A program made the position numbers and the translations under genes. From positions 1 through 64,000 of the forward strand of contig NZ_AUDI01000020.1 in assembly GCF_000425385.1 (NCBI RefSeq): a DNA stretch of 64,000 nt. Direction: 5' to 3'. This DNA is from Pseudoduganella violaceinigra DSM 15887. Its GTDB lineage: Bacteria > Pseudomonadota > Gammaproteobacteria > Burkholderiales > Burkholderiaceae_D. Below the pieces are notes generated by a model, which saw only the letters and a list, made by a program, of their open reading frames with translations, did not search any database and was not told the DNA's origin. This document shows positions 1-7,831 of the stretch, in pieces (position 1 is the first letter of the stretch; each line of letters begins with the position of its first letter).

Positions 1-122
1 GATTTCCCAGAGCCTTGAGCTCTTTGAAGGGTCGTTCGAGACCAGGACGTTGATAGGTCAGGTGTGGAAGTGCAGTAATGCATTAAGCTAACTGATACTA
101 ATTGCCCGTACGGCTTGTCCCT
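1..122 (+). rRNA. 23S ribosomal RNA, 3' end (partial)
   Basis: The first ~120 bases match the conserved 3' terminus of bacterial 23S rRNA, including the stretch around 88-112 (taagctaactgatactaatt) that precedes the mature 3' end. The gene enters from outside the window, so only its end is seen. The exact mature end is uncertain by a few bases. It is followed by 5S rRNA and a terminator, so this is the distal end of an rRNA operon on the + strand. Confidence 0.93.
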
Positions 123-206
123 ATAACCTTGACGGTTATGTAGCACTTACCCGTGTTTGAGAACACTACCCCACCTTTTACTTCTTCCCGGATTGTTGAC
201 AAGTTA

Positions 207-321
207 TGCCTGATGACCATAGCAAGTCGGTCCCACCCCTTCCCATCCCGAACAGGACCGTGAAACGACTTTGCGCCGATGATAGTGCTGCAACCAGTGT
301 GAAAGTAGGTTATTGTCAGGC
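207..321 (+). rRNA. rrf: 5S ribosomal RNA
   Basis: The region starts with tgcctgatgaccatagc, ends with a complementary ttgtcaggc, and contains the conserved core tcccatcccgaac and the gaaacgactttgcgccgatg segment of 5S rRNA. The length of ~115 nt is normal. It lies ~85 nt after 23S rRNA and just before an intrinsic terminator, the standard 23S-5S order. The ends are set by the complementary helix I strands. Confidence 0.95.
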
Positions 322-332
322 TCTTATTAGAG

Positions 333-363
333 AAGCCCGCTAACGTGTGTTAGCGGGCTTTTT
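333..363 (+). terminator. Intrinsic terminator of the rRNA operon
   Basis: An 11-bp perfect inverted repeat (agcccgctaac at 334-344 with gttagcgggct at 349-359) with a 4-nt loop is followed directly by a run of T. It lies 12 nt after 5S rRNA and is a strong Rho-independent terminator. Confidence 0.92.
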
Positions 364-420
364 GCATTTGAATGTTGAAAATGAGACAAGCAACAGAAAA
401 TGTCTCAGTTTGTAGAATTT

Positions 421-449
421 TTGACTCAGCCGTTTCCCGTCGATAGTGT
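421..449 (+). promoter_or_regulatory. Possible sigma-70 promoter of the M4 protease gene
   Basis: TTGACT (421-426) and TAGTGT (444-449) are separated by 17 bp in the gap between the rRNA terminator and the protease start at 494. The -35 box is close to consensus; the -10 box is weak. The gene needs its own promoter after the terminator. This is inferred from sequence only. Confidence 0.35.
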
Positions 450-493
450 TAGGTTCCCTATAACACCCTACCTCATCGGTACAAGGAGACGAA

Positions 494-2221
494 ATGGAAA
501 TTCGCAAGACGCTGATCGCAGCTGCGATCGCCATGGTTGCCGCTCAAGCCGGCGCTGCGCCAAGCATGATGGCCAGCCCGGTTGCCTTCTCCGCACAAGA
601 AAAAACGCGCTTGGTCTCGACCCTGAACGGCGAACTGGGCAAGCATGGCTTGGACGCAGACCATGGTTACGCCATTGCCAGCCAGCATCCCGGCGAGCAC
701 GGCAAAGCCATCAGCCGCCTGAACCACACCTACAAGGGCGTGCGTATTTTCGAATCCGAAACCGTTGTGGTGACCGACGAGGGCGGCAATATCGTCAGCG
801 AATCGATCGGCGACCGCCGCCAGGGCCTGAGCGGGAAACGCTTCAGCGTGAAGCCGAAACTGGGCGACCAGGACGCGATTGCCAAGGGCACCATGAATAT
901 CCCGCTGGCCAAGACCGGCGCCAATCCATCATCGGCAGAACTGGTGATTTATCCGGTCATGAAGACCGTGCGCGTAGCCGGAGCCGAAGGCAAGGCCGAA
1001 GACCAGCTGAACGCCGTGGATGTACGCGACGTGGTCAGTGGCTATGAGCTGGCCTATCACGTGAAAACGCGCGCCATGGACCGCGGCAACCCGGTCTTCT
1101 ACGATACCATTGTCAGCGCCAACAATGGCCGCGTCCTGGAGCAGTGGAATATGGTGCAGAGCGTGGTTGGGACTGGCCATAGCCAGTACAACGGCGACGT
1201 GCCGATCAACACCACCCTGACCGGTGGCATGTACAAGATGATCGACGGTAGCCGGGGTACCGGCGGCACCTTCGGCGCAATGGCCATCACGAATGCGAAC
1301 CACGGCACCTCCGCCGGCGCGGTGTACACGAATACGACCAATGTCTGGGGCGACGGCCAGAACTACATCGCCGGCGGCAGCACGACAAACGCCAACGGCC
1401 AGACTGCCGCGGTCAATGCGCTGTGGGGCCTGATGAACACCTACGATATGCACAAGAATGTGCTGGGCTGGTCTTCGCTGGATGGCAACAACACCGCCAC
1501 CTATATCGCGGTGCACGTCAACACCGCTTACGACAATGCCTATTACACCGACAGCTGCAAATGCATGTTCATCGGCGATGGCGGCACCTCATTCAAGAAC
1601 CTGGGCTCGATCGACGTGATCGGCCACGAGATGGGGCACGGCATTACCGCCGCCACCTCGAACCTGACCTATCGCGGCGAATCGGGCGGCCTGAATGAGT
1701 CGTCCTCCGATATTTCGGGCGAAGCGGTGGAAGCCTATGCCCGCGCTGGCGGGTCTGGCACTTCGCTGCCTGTCCCATCCGGCAACGACTGGGTAATGGG
1801 CAAGGAGATTTCGAAGAGCGGCAACCCGCTGCGCTATATGTACAAGCCAAGCAAGGACGGCAAGTCGCCCGACGCCTGGAAGTCCACCATCAAACGCCTG
1901 GACGTTCACTACAGCAGCGGCCCGAACAACCGTATGTTCTACTTCCTGGCCATGGGCTCCAGCGCCACGTCGGGCAGCGACACCTACTCGCAATATTTGA
2001 CCCAGCAGCCGAAGGCGATGACGGGCATCGGCATCGACAAGGCATACCGTATCTGGTTCCGCGCGAATACCACCAAATTCACGTCATCGACCAATTACGC
2101 GGATGCCCGGACCAAAGTGCTGGCCGCAGCGCAGGAGTTGTATGGCGTGGGTAGCCGCGAAGCGAAGGCGGTCCAGCGCGCATATGCCGCCATTAACGTT
2201 GGAGCCGATGTGGCCGAATAA
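494..2221 (+). CDS. Secreted M4 (thermolysin-like) zinc metalloprotease precursor
   Basis: This 575-residue extracellular neutral protease resembles vibriolysin/pseudolysin. A Sec signal peptide covers residues 1-22 (ending AQAGAA). The next ~190 residues form an FTP/PepSY-type inhibitory propeptide. The catalytic domain follows: zinc motif HEMGH at 378-382 and the downstream GGLNESSSDI, whose E402 should be the third zinc ligand. A DVHYSSG segment further on fits the active-site histidine region. The length is that of precursors without a C-terminal PPC extension. The start is supported by an AAGGAG ribosome site at 482-487. The gene is monocistronic, between the rRNA terminator and its own terminator. 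It probably digests extracellular protein; the substrate cannot be read from sequence. Confidence 0.93.
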   Translation: MEIRKTLIAAAIAMVAAQAGAAPSMMASPVAFSAQEKTRLVSTLNGELGKHGLDADHGYAIASQHPGEHGKAISRLNHTYKGVRIFESETVVVTDEGGNIVSESIGDRRQGLSGKRFSVKPKLGDQDAIAKGTMNIPLAKTGANPSSAELVIYPVMKTVRVAGAEGKAEDQLNAVDVRDVVSGYELAYHVKTRAMDRGNPVFYDTIVSANNGRVLEQWNMVQSVVGTGHSQYNGDVPINTTLTGGMYKMIDGSRGTGGTFGAMAITNANHGTSAGAVYTNTTNVWGDGQNYIAGGSTTNANGQTAAVNALWGLMNTYDMHKNVLGWSSLDGNNTATYIAVHVNTAYDNAYYTDSCKCMFIGDGGTSFKNLGSIDVIGHEMGHGITAATSNLTYRGESGGLNESSSDISGEAVEAYARAGGSGTSLPVPSGNDWVMGKEISKSGNPLRYMYKPSKDGKSPDAWKSTIKRLDVHYSSGPNNRMFYFLAMGSSATSGSDTYSQYLTQQPKAMTGIGIDKAYRIWFRANTTKFTSSTNYADARTKVLAAAQELYGVGSREAKAVQRAYAAINVGADVAE

Positions 2222-2242
2222 CGGCGCGTCGCATCGCATGAG

Positions 2243-2272
2243 AACCGCCGGGGCGACCTGGCGGTTTTTTTT
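2243..2272 (+). terminator. Intrinsic terminator after the M4 protease
   Basis: Inverted repeat aaccgcc (2243-2249) / ggcggtt (2260-2266) with a 10-nt loop, followed by a run of eight T. It lies 22 nt after the protease stop codon. Confidence 0.85.
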
Positions 2273-2318
2273 CGTTTTGTGACAATGTGTGATCGTGCGC
2301 CGACGAGTTGTTGGCAAA

Positions 2319-3209
2319 ATGCAAGTCATGAATGGCATCTTTACTGCGCAACTGGGTTATGCGATGGCCGCCCTGTACGTGCTGCTGGGCGTTGTTTCAA
2401 CTGGGGTGGGACTGGCGCTTGGTTCGCGTACCAGCCAATTACGCGACCAGGTCAACGCATGGTGGTTCATTTTCCCTATCGTCAGCGGTGGCTTGATCCT
2501 GTATCCGCTGGGAGCTCCGCTGTTGGCGCTCATTATTTGCGCTCTCGCCGCGCGCGAGCTCATACCATATTGCGGGCCGAATGCCGCGCGCTTCCGCCGT
2601 GCCGCGATTGCGAGCATCGTCCTCGCGGCGCTCGTTGGCTCATACTCATGGCCGCTTCTTCACTTAGCCTTCGGGCTGGCCAGTATTGCGGCTGCCGTCT
2701 ATTGGCGGCTGTCCGGTGCACCCGCTGCGCTGCCCTGGCTGTTGTTCGCCGAAACCTGTTTCGGTATCAGCTTTGTGCCGGCCTTCGTCGATCTGCCTTT
2801 TGGCGCGAAAGAAAACCTGTCTTGGCTGTTCTATCTGTTTATCGTGACGGCCTTGAACGATATCGCCCAATTCACCAGCGGGAAATTGTTCGGTAAACAG
2901 AAGATCGTCCCCCAAATCAGCCCACAAAAGACCTGGCAAGGACTGATGGGCGGCGTCGTGGTTTCGGTGCTCCTGTCGCTTGGTCTGGGCGCCTATCTGG
3001 GACTCGGACGGCCTGCCTGGCTGGCGATAATCGCCGTGCTGCTGTCGGTCGGCGGTTTTGCCGGCGACGTGATGTTTTCAGCGGCAAAGCGCAAGCTTGG
3101 AATCAAGGACTTTTCAAACCTGATACCGGGCCACGGTGGAATGCTGGATCGCGCCGACAGCCTGGTCATTACAGCGCCGCTGCTGTACGTATTACTCAAT
3201 TATCGATAA
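2319..3209 (+). CDS. ynbB: CdsA-family phosphatidate cytidylyltransferase (YnbB-like)
   Basis: A polytopic inner-membrane protein expected to make CDP-diacylglycerol from CTP and phosphatidic acid. The C-terminal third carries the CdsA signature: SAAKRKLGIKDFSNLIPGHG followed by GMLDRADSL. About eight hydrophobic segments are visible. The family, and the next gene being a hydrolase-methyltransferase fusion, match E. coli ynbB-ynbC, so this is probably the second, accessory cytidylyltransferase rather than housekeeping CdsA. The start is uncertain: GTG 2289, ATG 2319 and ATG 2328 are in frame, none with a strong ribosome site. Homologue length (~298 residues, recalled) fits any of them. Only 9 nt separate it from the next gene, suggesting one operon. 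Confidence 0.85.
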   Translation: MQVMNGIFTAQLGYAMAALYVLLGVVSTGVGLALGSRTSQLRDQVNAWWFIFPIVSGGLILYPLGAPLLALIICALAARELIPYCGPNAARFRRAAIASIVLAALVGSYSWPLLHLAFGLASIAAAVYWRLSGAPAALPWLLFAETCFGISFVPAFVDLPFGAKENLSWLFYLFIVTALNDIAQFTSGKLFGKQKIVPQISPQKTWQGLMGGVVVSVLLSLGLGAYLGLGRPAWLAIIAVLLSVGGFAGDVMFSAAKRKLGIKDFSNLIPGHGGMLDRADSLVITAPLLYVLLNYR

Positions 3210-3218
3210 GGAAAAAAA

Positions 3219-5009
3219 ATGAAGATTGATCGAGGCCTCGCCTGGAACGAACGCCAGGCCGGATTTGAGGCCGCGGACGGTACGCGTCTGTTCTATCGCA
3301 GCTGGAAACCGCTGGAGCCGCGCAGTGGGAAACCTCGTGCGCTGGTGTTCCTGCACCGGGGGCATGAGCACTCCGGCCGCATAGCTATCCTGGTTGAGCA
3401 ATTCGGCTTCCATGGCGACTGGGCCTTCGCCTACGACGCTCGTGGCCACGGCTACTCGCCTGGGGCGCGCGGTGCAGCGCCGAGCTTTGCCACCATGGTC
3501 GACGACCTGGATACTTTTGTGCGCCATATCTGCGGCAAGCATGGATTTGCCGCCGAAGACGTGCTGGTGGTCGCGAATAGCGTTGGCGCCGTCGTGGCTG
3601 CAACCTGGCTGCATGACTATGCGCCGCGAGTACGCGGCCTGGTCATGGCGGCTGCCGCCTTTGCAATCAAGCTGTATGTGCCGCTGGCCAAGCCGGGCCT
3701 GCGTTTCGCACGGCGCTTCAAGCCGGATCTGTTCGTGACCAGCTATATTCGGTCAACCATGCTGACGCATTCTGCGGAGCAGGCGCGCGCTTATGATGAA
3801 GACCCTCTGATTGCGAAGAGCATTTCCGCGCAGATCCTGCTGGAGCTCGCCGATACGGCGCAGCGCATCGTGCATGACGCGGTCGCGATCGATACGCCCG
3901 TGCTGATGCTGGCGGCCGACCAGGATTACGTCGTGCACGAAGCGCCGCAGAAGCTGTTCTTCGAACGCCTGTCATCGCCGATGAAGCGCTACGTCAAACT
4001 GCAGCGCTGCCGCCACGCGATCTTCTATGAACAGGATACCTCGGTTGCGATGCAGGCGAGCCGCGAGTTTATCGACCAGTGCTTTGCAGTCCCGCCGTCT
4101 TCCATGGAGCGCTTCGCCTCCGCCGATCGGCAGGGAACAGGCGCCCAGAATTACGCAGCACTGATGAACAACCAGACCGGCAACGCGGTGACGCGAGCCT
4201 GGTTCGGTTTGCAGAAGCATATGCTGAAGGTTATGGGGCCTGTCAGCGACGGCATGAAGATCGGCCTGCGCCACGGCTTCGATTCGGGCGAGTCGCTGGA
4301 CTACGTGTACCGCAACCAGGCCGGCGGCAAATTCGGCTTCGGCGCCATGATGGACCGCGGCTATCTCGATGCGGTGGGCTGGCGCGGCATTCGCCAGCGC
4401 AAGGTGCAGTTGCAGCAGATGCTGGCGGAGCGGATCGCGGCCCACGAGGGACCGGGCCCTGTGCGCATCCTCGACATTGCAGCAGGTTCGGCGCGCTATG
4501 TGCTAGAAACCATCAAGCGCTTCCAGGACCGGGAAATCGAAGTCACGCTGTGCGACTACGGGCAGCACAACCTGGACCAGGCGAAGATCCTGGCGGAGAA
4601 GCTGCAGCTTACCGCCCGCATCGAGTACAGCCGCCGCGATGCATTCAGTGCGGATAGCTACACAGAGCAGCAGGGACGCTATGACATAGCGGTCGTGTCG
4701 GGACTGTATGAGCTGTTCAGCGACAACGCGATGGTGCTGCAATCGCTGCGCGGCGTAGCCTCCAGCCTGCGTGACGGGGGCAGCTTGCTATACACCGGAC
4801 AGCCGTGGCATCCGCAGCTGGACATGATCGCCTACACGCTGAACAACCATCGCGGCGAACCTTGGCGTATGCGTCCGCGCGTGCAGGCCGAGATGGACGG
4901 CCTGGTGGCGTTGGCCGGCTGCCGTAAGCTTCGGACCAGCATCGGCCTGGAAGGAATCTTTACTGTTTCGCTTGCGGAGAAAGCCGCAGCGCCTGGCGCA
5001 GGCGGTTAA
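3219..5009 (+). CDS. ynbC: Alpha/beta hydrolase - SAM methyltransferase fusion (YnbC-like)
   Basis: A 596-residue two-domain protein. Residues ~20-290 are an alpha/beta hydrolase of the monoacylglycerol lipase type: GHGYSPG at 76-82, nucleophile elbow ANSVGA with S121, and a probable catalytic H266 in RCRHAIFYE. Residues ~330-590 are a class I SAM methyltransferase with motif I VRILDIAAGS at 415-424. Domain order and size match E. coli YnbC (~585 residues, recalled). The true substrate is unknown; a lipid is likely given the neighbours. An AAGGAAAAAAA ribosome site precedes the ATG. Its last 50 bases overlap the convergent phosphatidyltransferase gene. Confidence 0.87.
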   Translation: MKIDRGLAWNERQAGFEAADGTRLFYRSWKPLEPRSGKPRALVFLHRGHEHSGRIAILVEQFGFHGDWAFAYDARGHGYSPGARGAAPSFATMVDDLDTFVRHICGKHGFAAEDVLVVANSVGAVVAATWLHDYAPRVRGLVMAAAAFAIKLYVPLAKPGLRFARRFKPDLFVTSYIRSTMLTHSAEQARAYDEDPLIAKSISAQILLELADTAQRIVHDAVAIDTPVLMLAADQDYVVHEAPQKLFFERLSSPMKRYVKLQRCRHAIFYEQDTSVAMQASREFIDQCFAVPPSSMERFASADRQGTGAQNYAALMNNQTGNAVTRAWFGLQKHMLKVMGPVSDGMKIGLRHGFDSGESLDYVYRNQAGGKFGFGAMMDRGYLDAVGWRGIRQRKVQLQQMLAERIAAHEGPGPVRILDIAAGSARYVLETIKRFQDREIEVTLCDYGQHNLDQAKILAEKLQLTARIEYSRRDAFSADSYTEQQGRYDIAVVSGLYELFSDNAMVLQSLRGVASSLRDGGSLLYTGQPWHPQLDMIAYTLNNHRGEPWRMRPRVQAEMDGLVALAGCRKLRTSIGLEGIFTVSLAEKAAAPGAGG

Positions 5010-5577
5010 ATACCGTCACCAGCGATAACAGCAGCACCACTGCAAGCAGGGCGTTGTGCCAGACCGGCGCGACGCCCGCCCACACCAGCAGGCCAAGCAG
5101 ACCGAAGGCGAATGCGCGGTCGCTTTTCCCCATTGGGCCGTCGAAACGGCGCGCCACACCGATGCTGCTCGCCAGAACGCCTGCAAACTCCGCCAGCAGC
5201 GCAAATACCACCACCAATACCAGCAGCGGCGGCGAGATGCCCGCCAGCAGGGCTATAGGCAAGTACAGCGCCGCATCCGACACCTGGTCGCACAGCTCAT
5301 TCAGGAGCGCCCCCATTGCCGTTTTGTTGCCGGTGGCGTTTGCCAGCATACCGTCGATGGCATTGAGCGCCATGCGCAGCAGCAGGAAGAACGGCAAGCC
5401 AAGCCACAGGCCGAGGCATTGCGGCGCCAATGCCAATGCAACGCCGTAACCCACCGAAAGCAGCATTGCGGCCAGCGTGACCTGGTTCGGCGTGATACCG
5501 AGGCGCGTGAGCAGGTTGAGGAAAGGGCGCAGCACCTGCTGGAAGCGTGGTTTTAGCTGATAGATCGAAATGCTCAT
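4960..5577 (-). CDS. ynbA: CDP-alcohol phosphatidyltransferase family protein (YnbA-like)
   Basis: A 205-residue membrane enzyme of the class that moves a phosphatidyl group from CDP-diacylglycerol to an alcohol. The motif D-x2-DG-x2-AR-x8-G-x3-D-x3-D is present but altered: N72, D75-G76, A79-N80, G89, N93, D97. The first and third metal aspartates are Asn, and the usual Arg after Ala is Asn. From memory, Asn at the first and third positions also occurs in E. coli YnbA, while A-N looks specific to this copy. Several membrane segments are visible. The start codon overlaps the stop of the upstream ynbD-like gene by 4 bp (translational coupling). The acceptor alcohol is unknown. Confidence 0.85.
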   Translation of the reverse strand: MSISIYQLKPRFQQVLRPFLNLLTRLGITPNQVTLAAMLLSVGYGVALALAPQCLGLWLGLPFFLLLRMALNAIDGMLANATGNKTAMGALLNELCDQVSDAALYLPIALLAGISPPLLVLVVVFALLAEFAGVLASSIGVARRFDGPMGKSDRAFAFGLLGLLVWAGVAPVWHNALLAVVLLLSLVTVFNRLRQALRLSPQAKQ

Positions 5578-6743
5578 GGCGTATGTGAACGAAGGTAAAT
5601 CCTGGCGATGAAATGGCTGCGACTATACCCCATCGCACAGTGGAGGTAGACGGTGCGTCCAAGCGTGCGCTCCGAATGGATGGCCGTCAGTATGGCGCGG
5701 ACCTGGGATCGCTCGGGGGCATGCAGGTCCAGCAAGGGAAAATGTCGGTAGCGAATACCGCGCAGGGCAACAGTTTCGCTGAGTTCCGCGCTCAGGTCGA
5801 TGATGCAGCAATCGGGCGGCAGCAGGCGCGCTTCGCCCGCGCTCAATCGGCGGCCCACCAGCAGGCCGTCGGCGGCCTCCCCGAAAGGCGGCTTGCCGCG
5901 ATGGCGCCAGCGTACCAGCTGCCAGGTGAGGCCGTAGCTGGCGAGGTAGGGCCAGAACAGCAGCCATATCCAGGCCGGGTGCCGCCCCTGTTCCTTGCGC
6001 AGGAAGGCTGCGTTGCGGCGCATGTAGGCGCATGCCACCAGCAGCAGGCTGGCAGAAAGGTAGAGCCATAGCCATGACGGCGAAAATAGCGCCGCCGCCA
6101 CCAGCGCCATGCCCGACATGAGCGCGTAATAGAACGAAATGGTTTGGCGCGCGGTGGCGCCAGGGCGCACCGCATAGCTGGCGAGTGCCGCAAGAACAAG
6201 TCCGCCGGCCACATCGGCGACGCTGTGCTGCCAGGTCAGCAAGGTGCTGGCGGCCAGAAGCAGCAGCCAGCAGGCAAGGACCGCACGCCAGCCCCGCTGC
6301 CCGATTGCTGGCCGTAGCGCGAGCCATAGCAGGGCGCAATAGGCTATATGCAGCGAAGGGAATTGGTTGTAAGGGCGGTCCGAGGCATCGAGCAGGCCGT
6401 ACGCCAGCTGGAGGAAGGCATTGTCCGGAGTGGGCCGGATGGCCGGGAAGCGCGCCGGGAACCAGGCAAAGACCAGAGTGGCGGCGACCGTGGCGAGCAT
6501 CAGGCGGCGGCTGTACACACGCAAGGCTTCCCTGTCGCGAATCTTGAAGAAGGCCCAGGCCAGCAAAGGCCCGGAACTGGCGTAAGGGATGATCATCCAT
6601 GGCAGGAAGGGAATGGCCTGCTCGAACGGGAGCGCCAGTGAGCGCTGGACCTGCGCCATCTCGGCGGCATGGTTGGCGAGCGTGTAGCAGAGCCCGAAGA
6701 TGAGGGCATTGATGATCAGGTGCAGGACTTGCATTCGTGGCAT
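5574..6743 (-). CDS. ynbD: PAP2 - dual-specificity phosphatase fusion (YnbD-like)
   Basis: A 389-residue membrane protein. The N-terminal part is a PAP2 (type 2 phosphatidic acid phosphatase) fold with several membrane segments, FPSLHIAYC and WQHSVADVAGG. The C-terminal part is a dual-specificity/tyrosine phosphatase domain with the CX5R active site HCAMGYSRS (C369, R375) only 14 residues from the end. Domain order matches E. coli YnbD. Such phosphatases can remove the phosphate from a newly made phosphatidyl-alcohol phosphate. I chose ATG 6743 (MPRMQVLH); the open frame runs upstream to 6908 but enters the patatin gene and has no conserved look. The C-terminal end is short for the domain. 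It is translationally coupled to the phosphatidyltransferase. Confidence 0.85.
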   Translation of the reverse strand: MPRMQVLHLIINALIFGLCYTLANHAAEMAQVQRSLALPFEQAIPFLPWMIIPYASSGPLLAWAFFKIRDREALRVYSRRLMLATVAATLVFAWFPARFPAIRPTPDNAFLQLAYGLLDASDRPYNQFPSLHIAYCALLWLALRPAIGQRGWRAVLACWLLLLAASTLLTWQHSVADVAGGLVLAALASYAVRPGATARQTISFYYALMSGMALVAAALFSPSWLWLYLSASLLLVACAYMRRNAAFLRKEQGRHPAWIWLLFWPYLASYGLTWQLVRWRHRGKPPFGEAADGLLVGRRLSAGEARLLPPDCCIIDLSAELSETVALRGIRYRHFPLLDLHAPERSQVRAILTAIHSERTLGRTVYLHCAMGYSRSHFIARIYLRSHTP

Positions 6744-6754
6744 TATGTCACGCA

Positions 6755-7831
6755 ATGAACGTGAACCAAAAGTATGAGCGCTGTATGGTGATGGCGGGCG
6801 GAGGCTTCCGTTTCGGCTACTACCTTGGCATGCACGCCGCAGCGGAGGACAGCGGCATGGCGCCCGACATCCTCCTCGCCAGCTGCGGCGGCTCGCTGGC
6901 CGCGGCAATCATCCAGGGCTTGCCCGATGCGGCGCGGCGCAAGCAGTGGCTCGCCTCCCAGGAAATGTACCGGTTCATGTGCGGCCTGCGCACCGCACCG
7001 CATGTGAGGCCGCTGCCGGTGTTGGGATCGGCCCTGCTGCGAGGACTCTCGCCGGGCCGCGCAACGCGTGTGCCGGACGTATTCGACGATTACATGTTCG
7101 AGCTGCCGGAATTGCTGCCTTTGCCGGTATCTTCGCAGCCGGGCATGGCGCTGGCGATCGTCGCTGCCAAGCTGCTGTTCGGCCGCCAGCACATCGGGCA
7201 GGCGCGGGAAGGGCGTGAACTGTTCGCGGAAGTCGTCCTGGGCCCGGAGCGCGCCTGCCGCCTGCTCGAGGGATGGACGGCCCCCGCCAGCAGGCCCGCA
7301 TGGAGCTGCGGGGCGGTGGCGCCAGGGCTCCTGCTGGACAGCCGCATGCCCGTTGCCGACGCGGTGCGCAGCTCGATCACCGATATGCTGTACTTCGCCT
7401 GCCATGCGCATAATGGCAATCACTATATGGGCGGAGTTATTGACCTGTTCCCGATCGAGATCGCACATGGTTTAGCGAAGCACGTAACGATGGAAGCCAA
7501 GGCGCCGTTCGACCAGGCGCTGGCCATACCGGCGCTGCGTTCCGTTCTGGGCATCGACGGCAACGCCAGGCTGCGCCATGTGCATTCCCAGCATGCGCAC
7601 GCCTGGGTCGACACCAGCGATATCTCGAGTGCGCTGCGCGGCAGCGGCATGCGGAAACGCATCGATTGGCGCGGCAACCGCATCAGGCTGGAGATGCCGC
7701 GCAGCTTCGACGAATATGCCATGGATGTGGAGGCGCAGTGGCAATACGGCTACCAGCGCGGCATGGAGGCATACGCAAATCCAGGTTTGCGCCTGCGCCG
7801 CGCGACACGCTTCAACAGGGGACGTGAATGA
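6755..7831 (+). CDS. Patatin-like protein with altered catalytic residues
   Basis: A 358-residue patatin-fold protein. The oxyanion loop MAGGGFRFG (GGG at 15-17) and the hydrolase elbow are recognisable, but the elbow reads LASCGGSLA, so the position of the nucleophilic Ser (GxSxG) is C44. The DGG motif carrying the dyad Asp reads HYMGGVIDLFP, with M225 at the Asp position. Both members of the Ser-Asp dyad therefore appear replaced. It may bind lipid without hydrolysing it, or use another mechanism. I chose ATG 6755 over GTG 6737. It is divergent from the ynbD-like gene with 11 nt between starts, and overlaps the following SDR gene by 4 bp. Confidence 0.82.
   Translation: MNVNQKYERCMVMAGGGFRFGYYLGMHAAAEDSGMAPDILLASCGGSLAAAIIQGLPDAARRKQWLASQEMYRFMCGLRTAPHVRPLPVLGSALLRGLSPGRATRVPDVFDDYMFELPELLPLPVSSQPGMALAIVAAKLLFGRQHIGQAREGRELFAEVVLGPERACRLLEGWTAPASRPAWSCGAVAPGLLLDSRMPVADAVRSSITDMLYFACHAHNGNHYMGGVIDLFPIEIAHGLAKHVTMEAKAPFDQALAIPALRSVLGIDGNARLRHVHSQHAHAWVDTSDISSALRGSGMRKRIDWRGNRIRLEMPRSFDEYAMDVEAQWQYGYQRGMEAYANPGLRLRRATRFNRGRE

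Noticed and set aside
5574..5640. Frameshift at the short C-terminus of the ynbD-like protein
   Set aside because: No continuation of the phosphatase domain is found in another frame, and the 4-bp overlap with the next gene is a normal coupled stop-start.
6744..6908. N-terminal extension of the ynbD-like protein
   Set aside because: The extra 55 residues are Arg/Pro/Ser-rich, lie opposite the patatin gene and precede a clear membrane-protein start at 6743.
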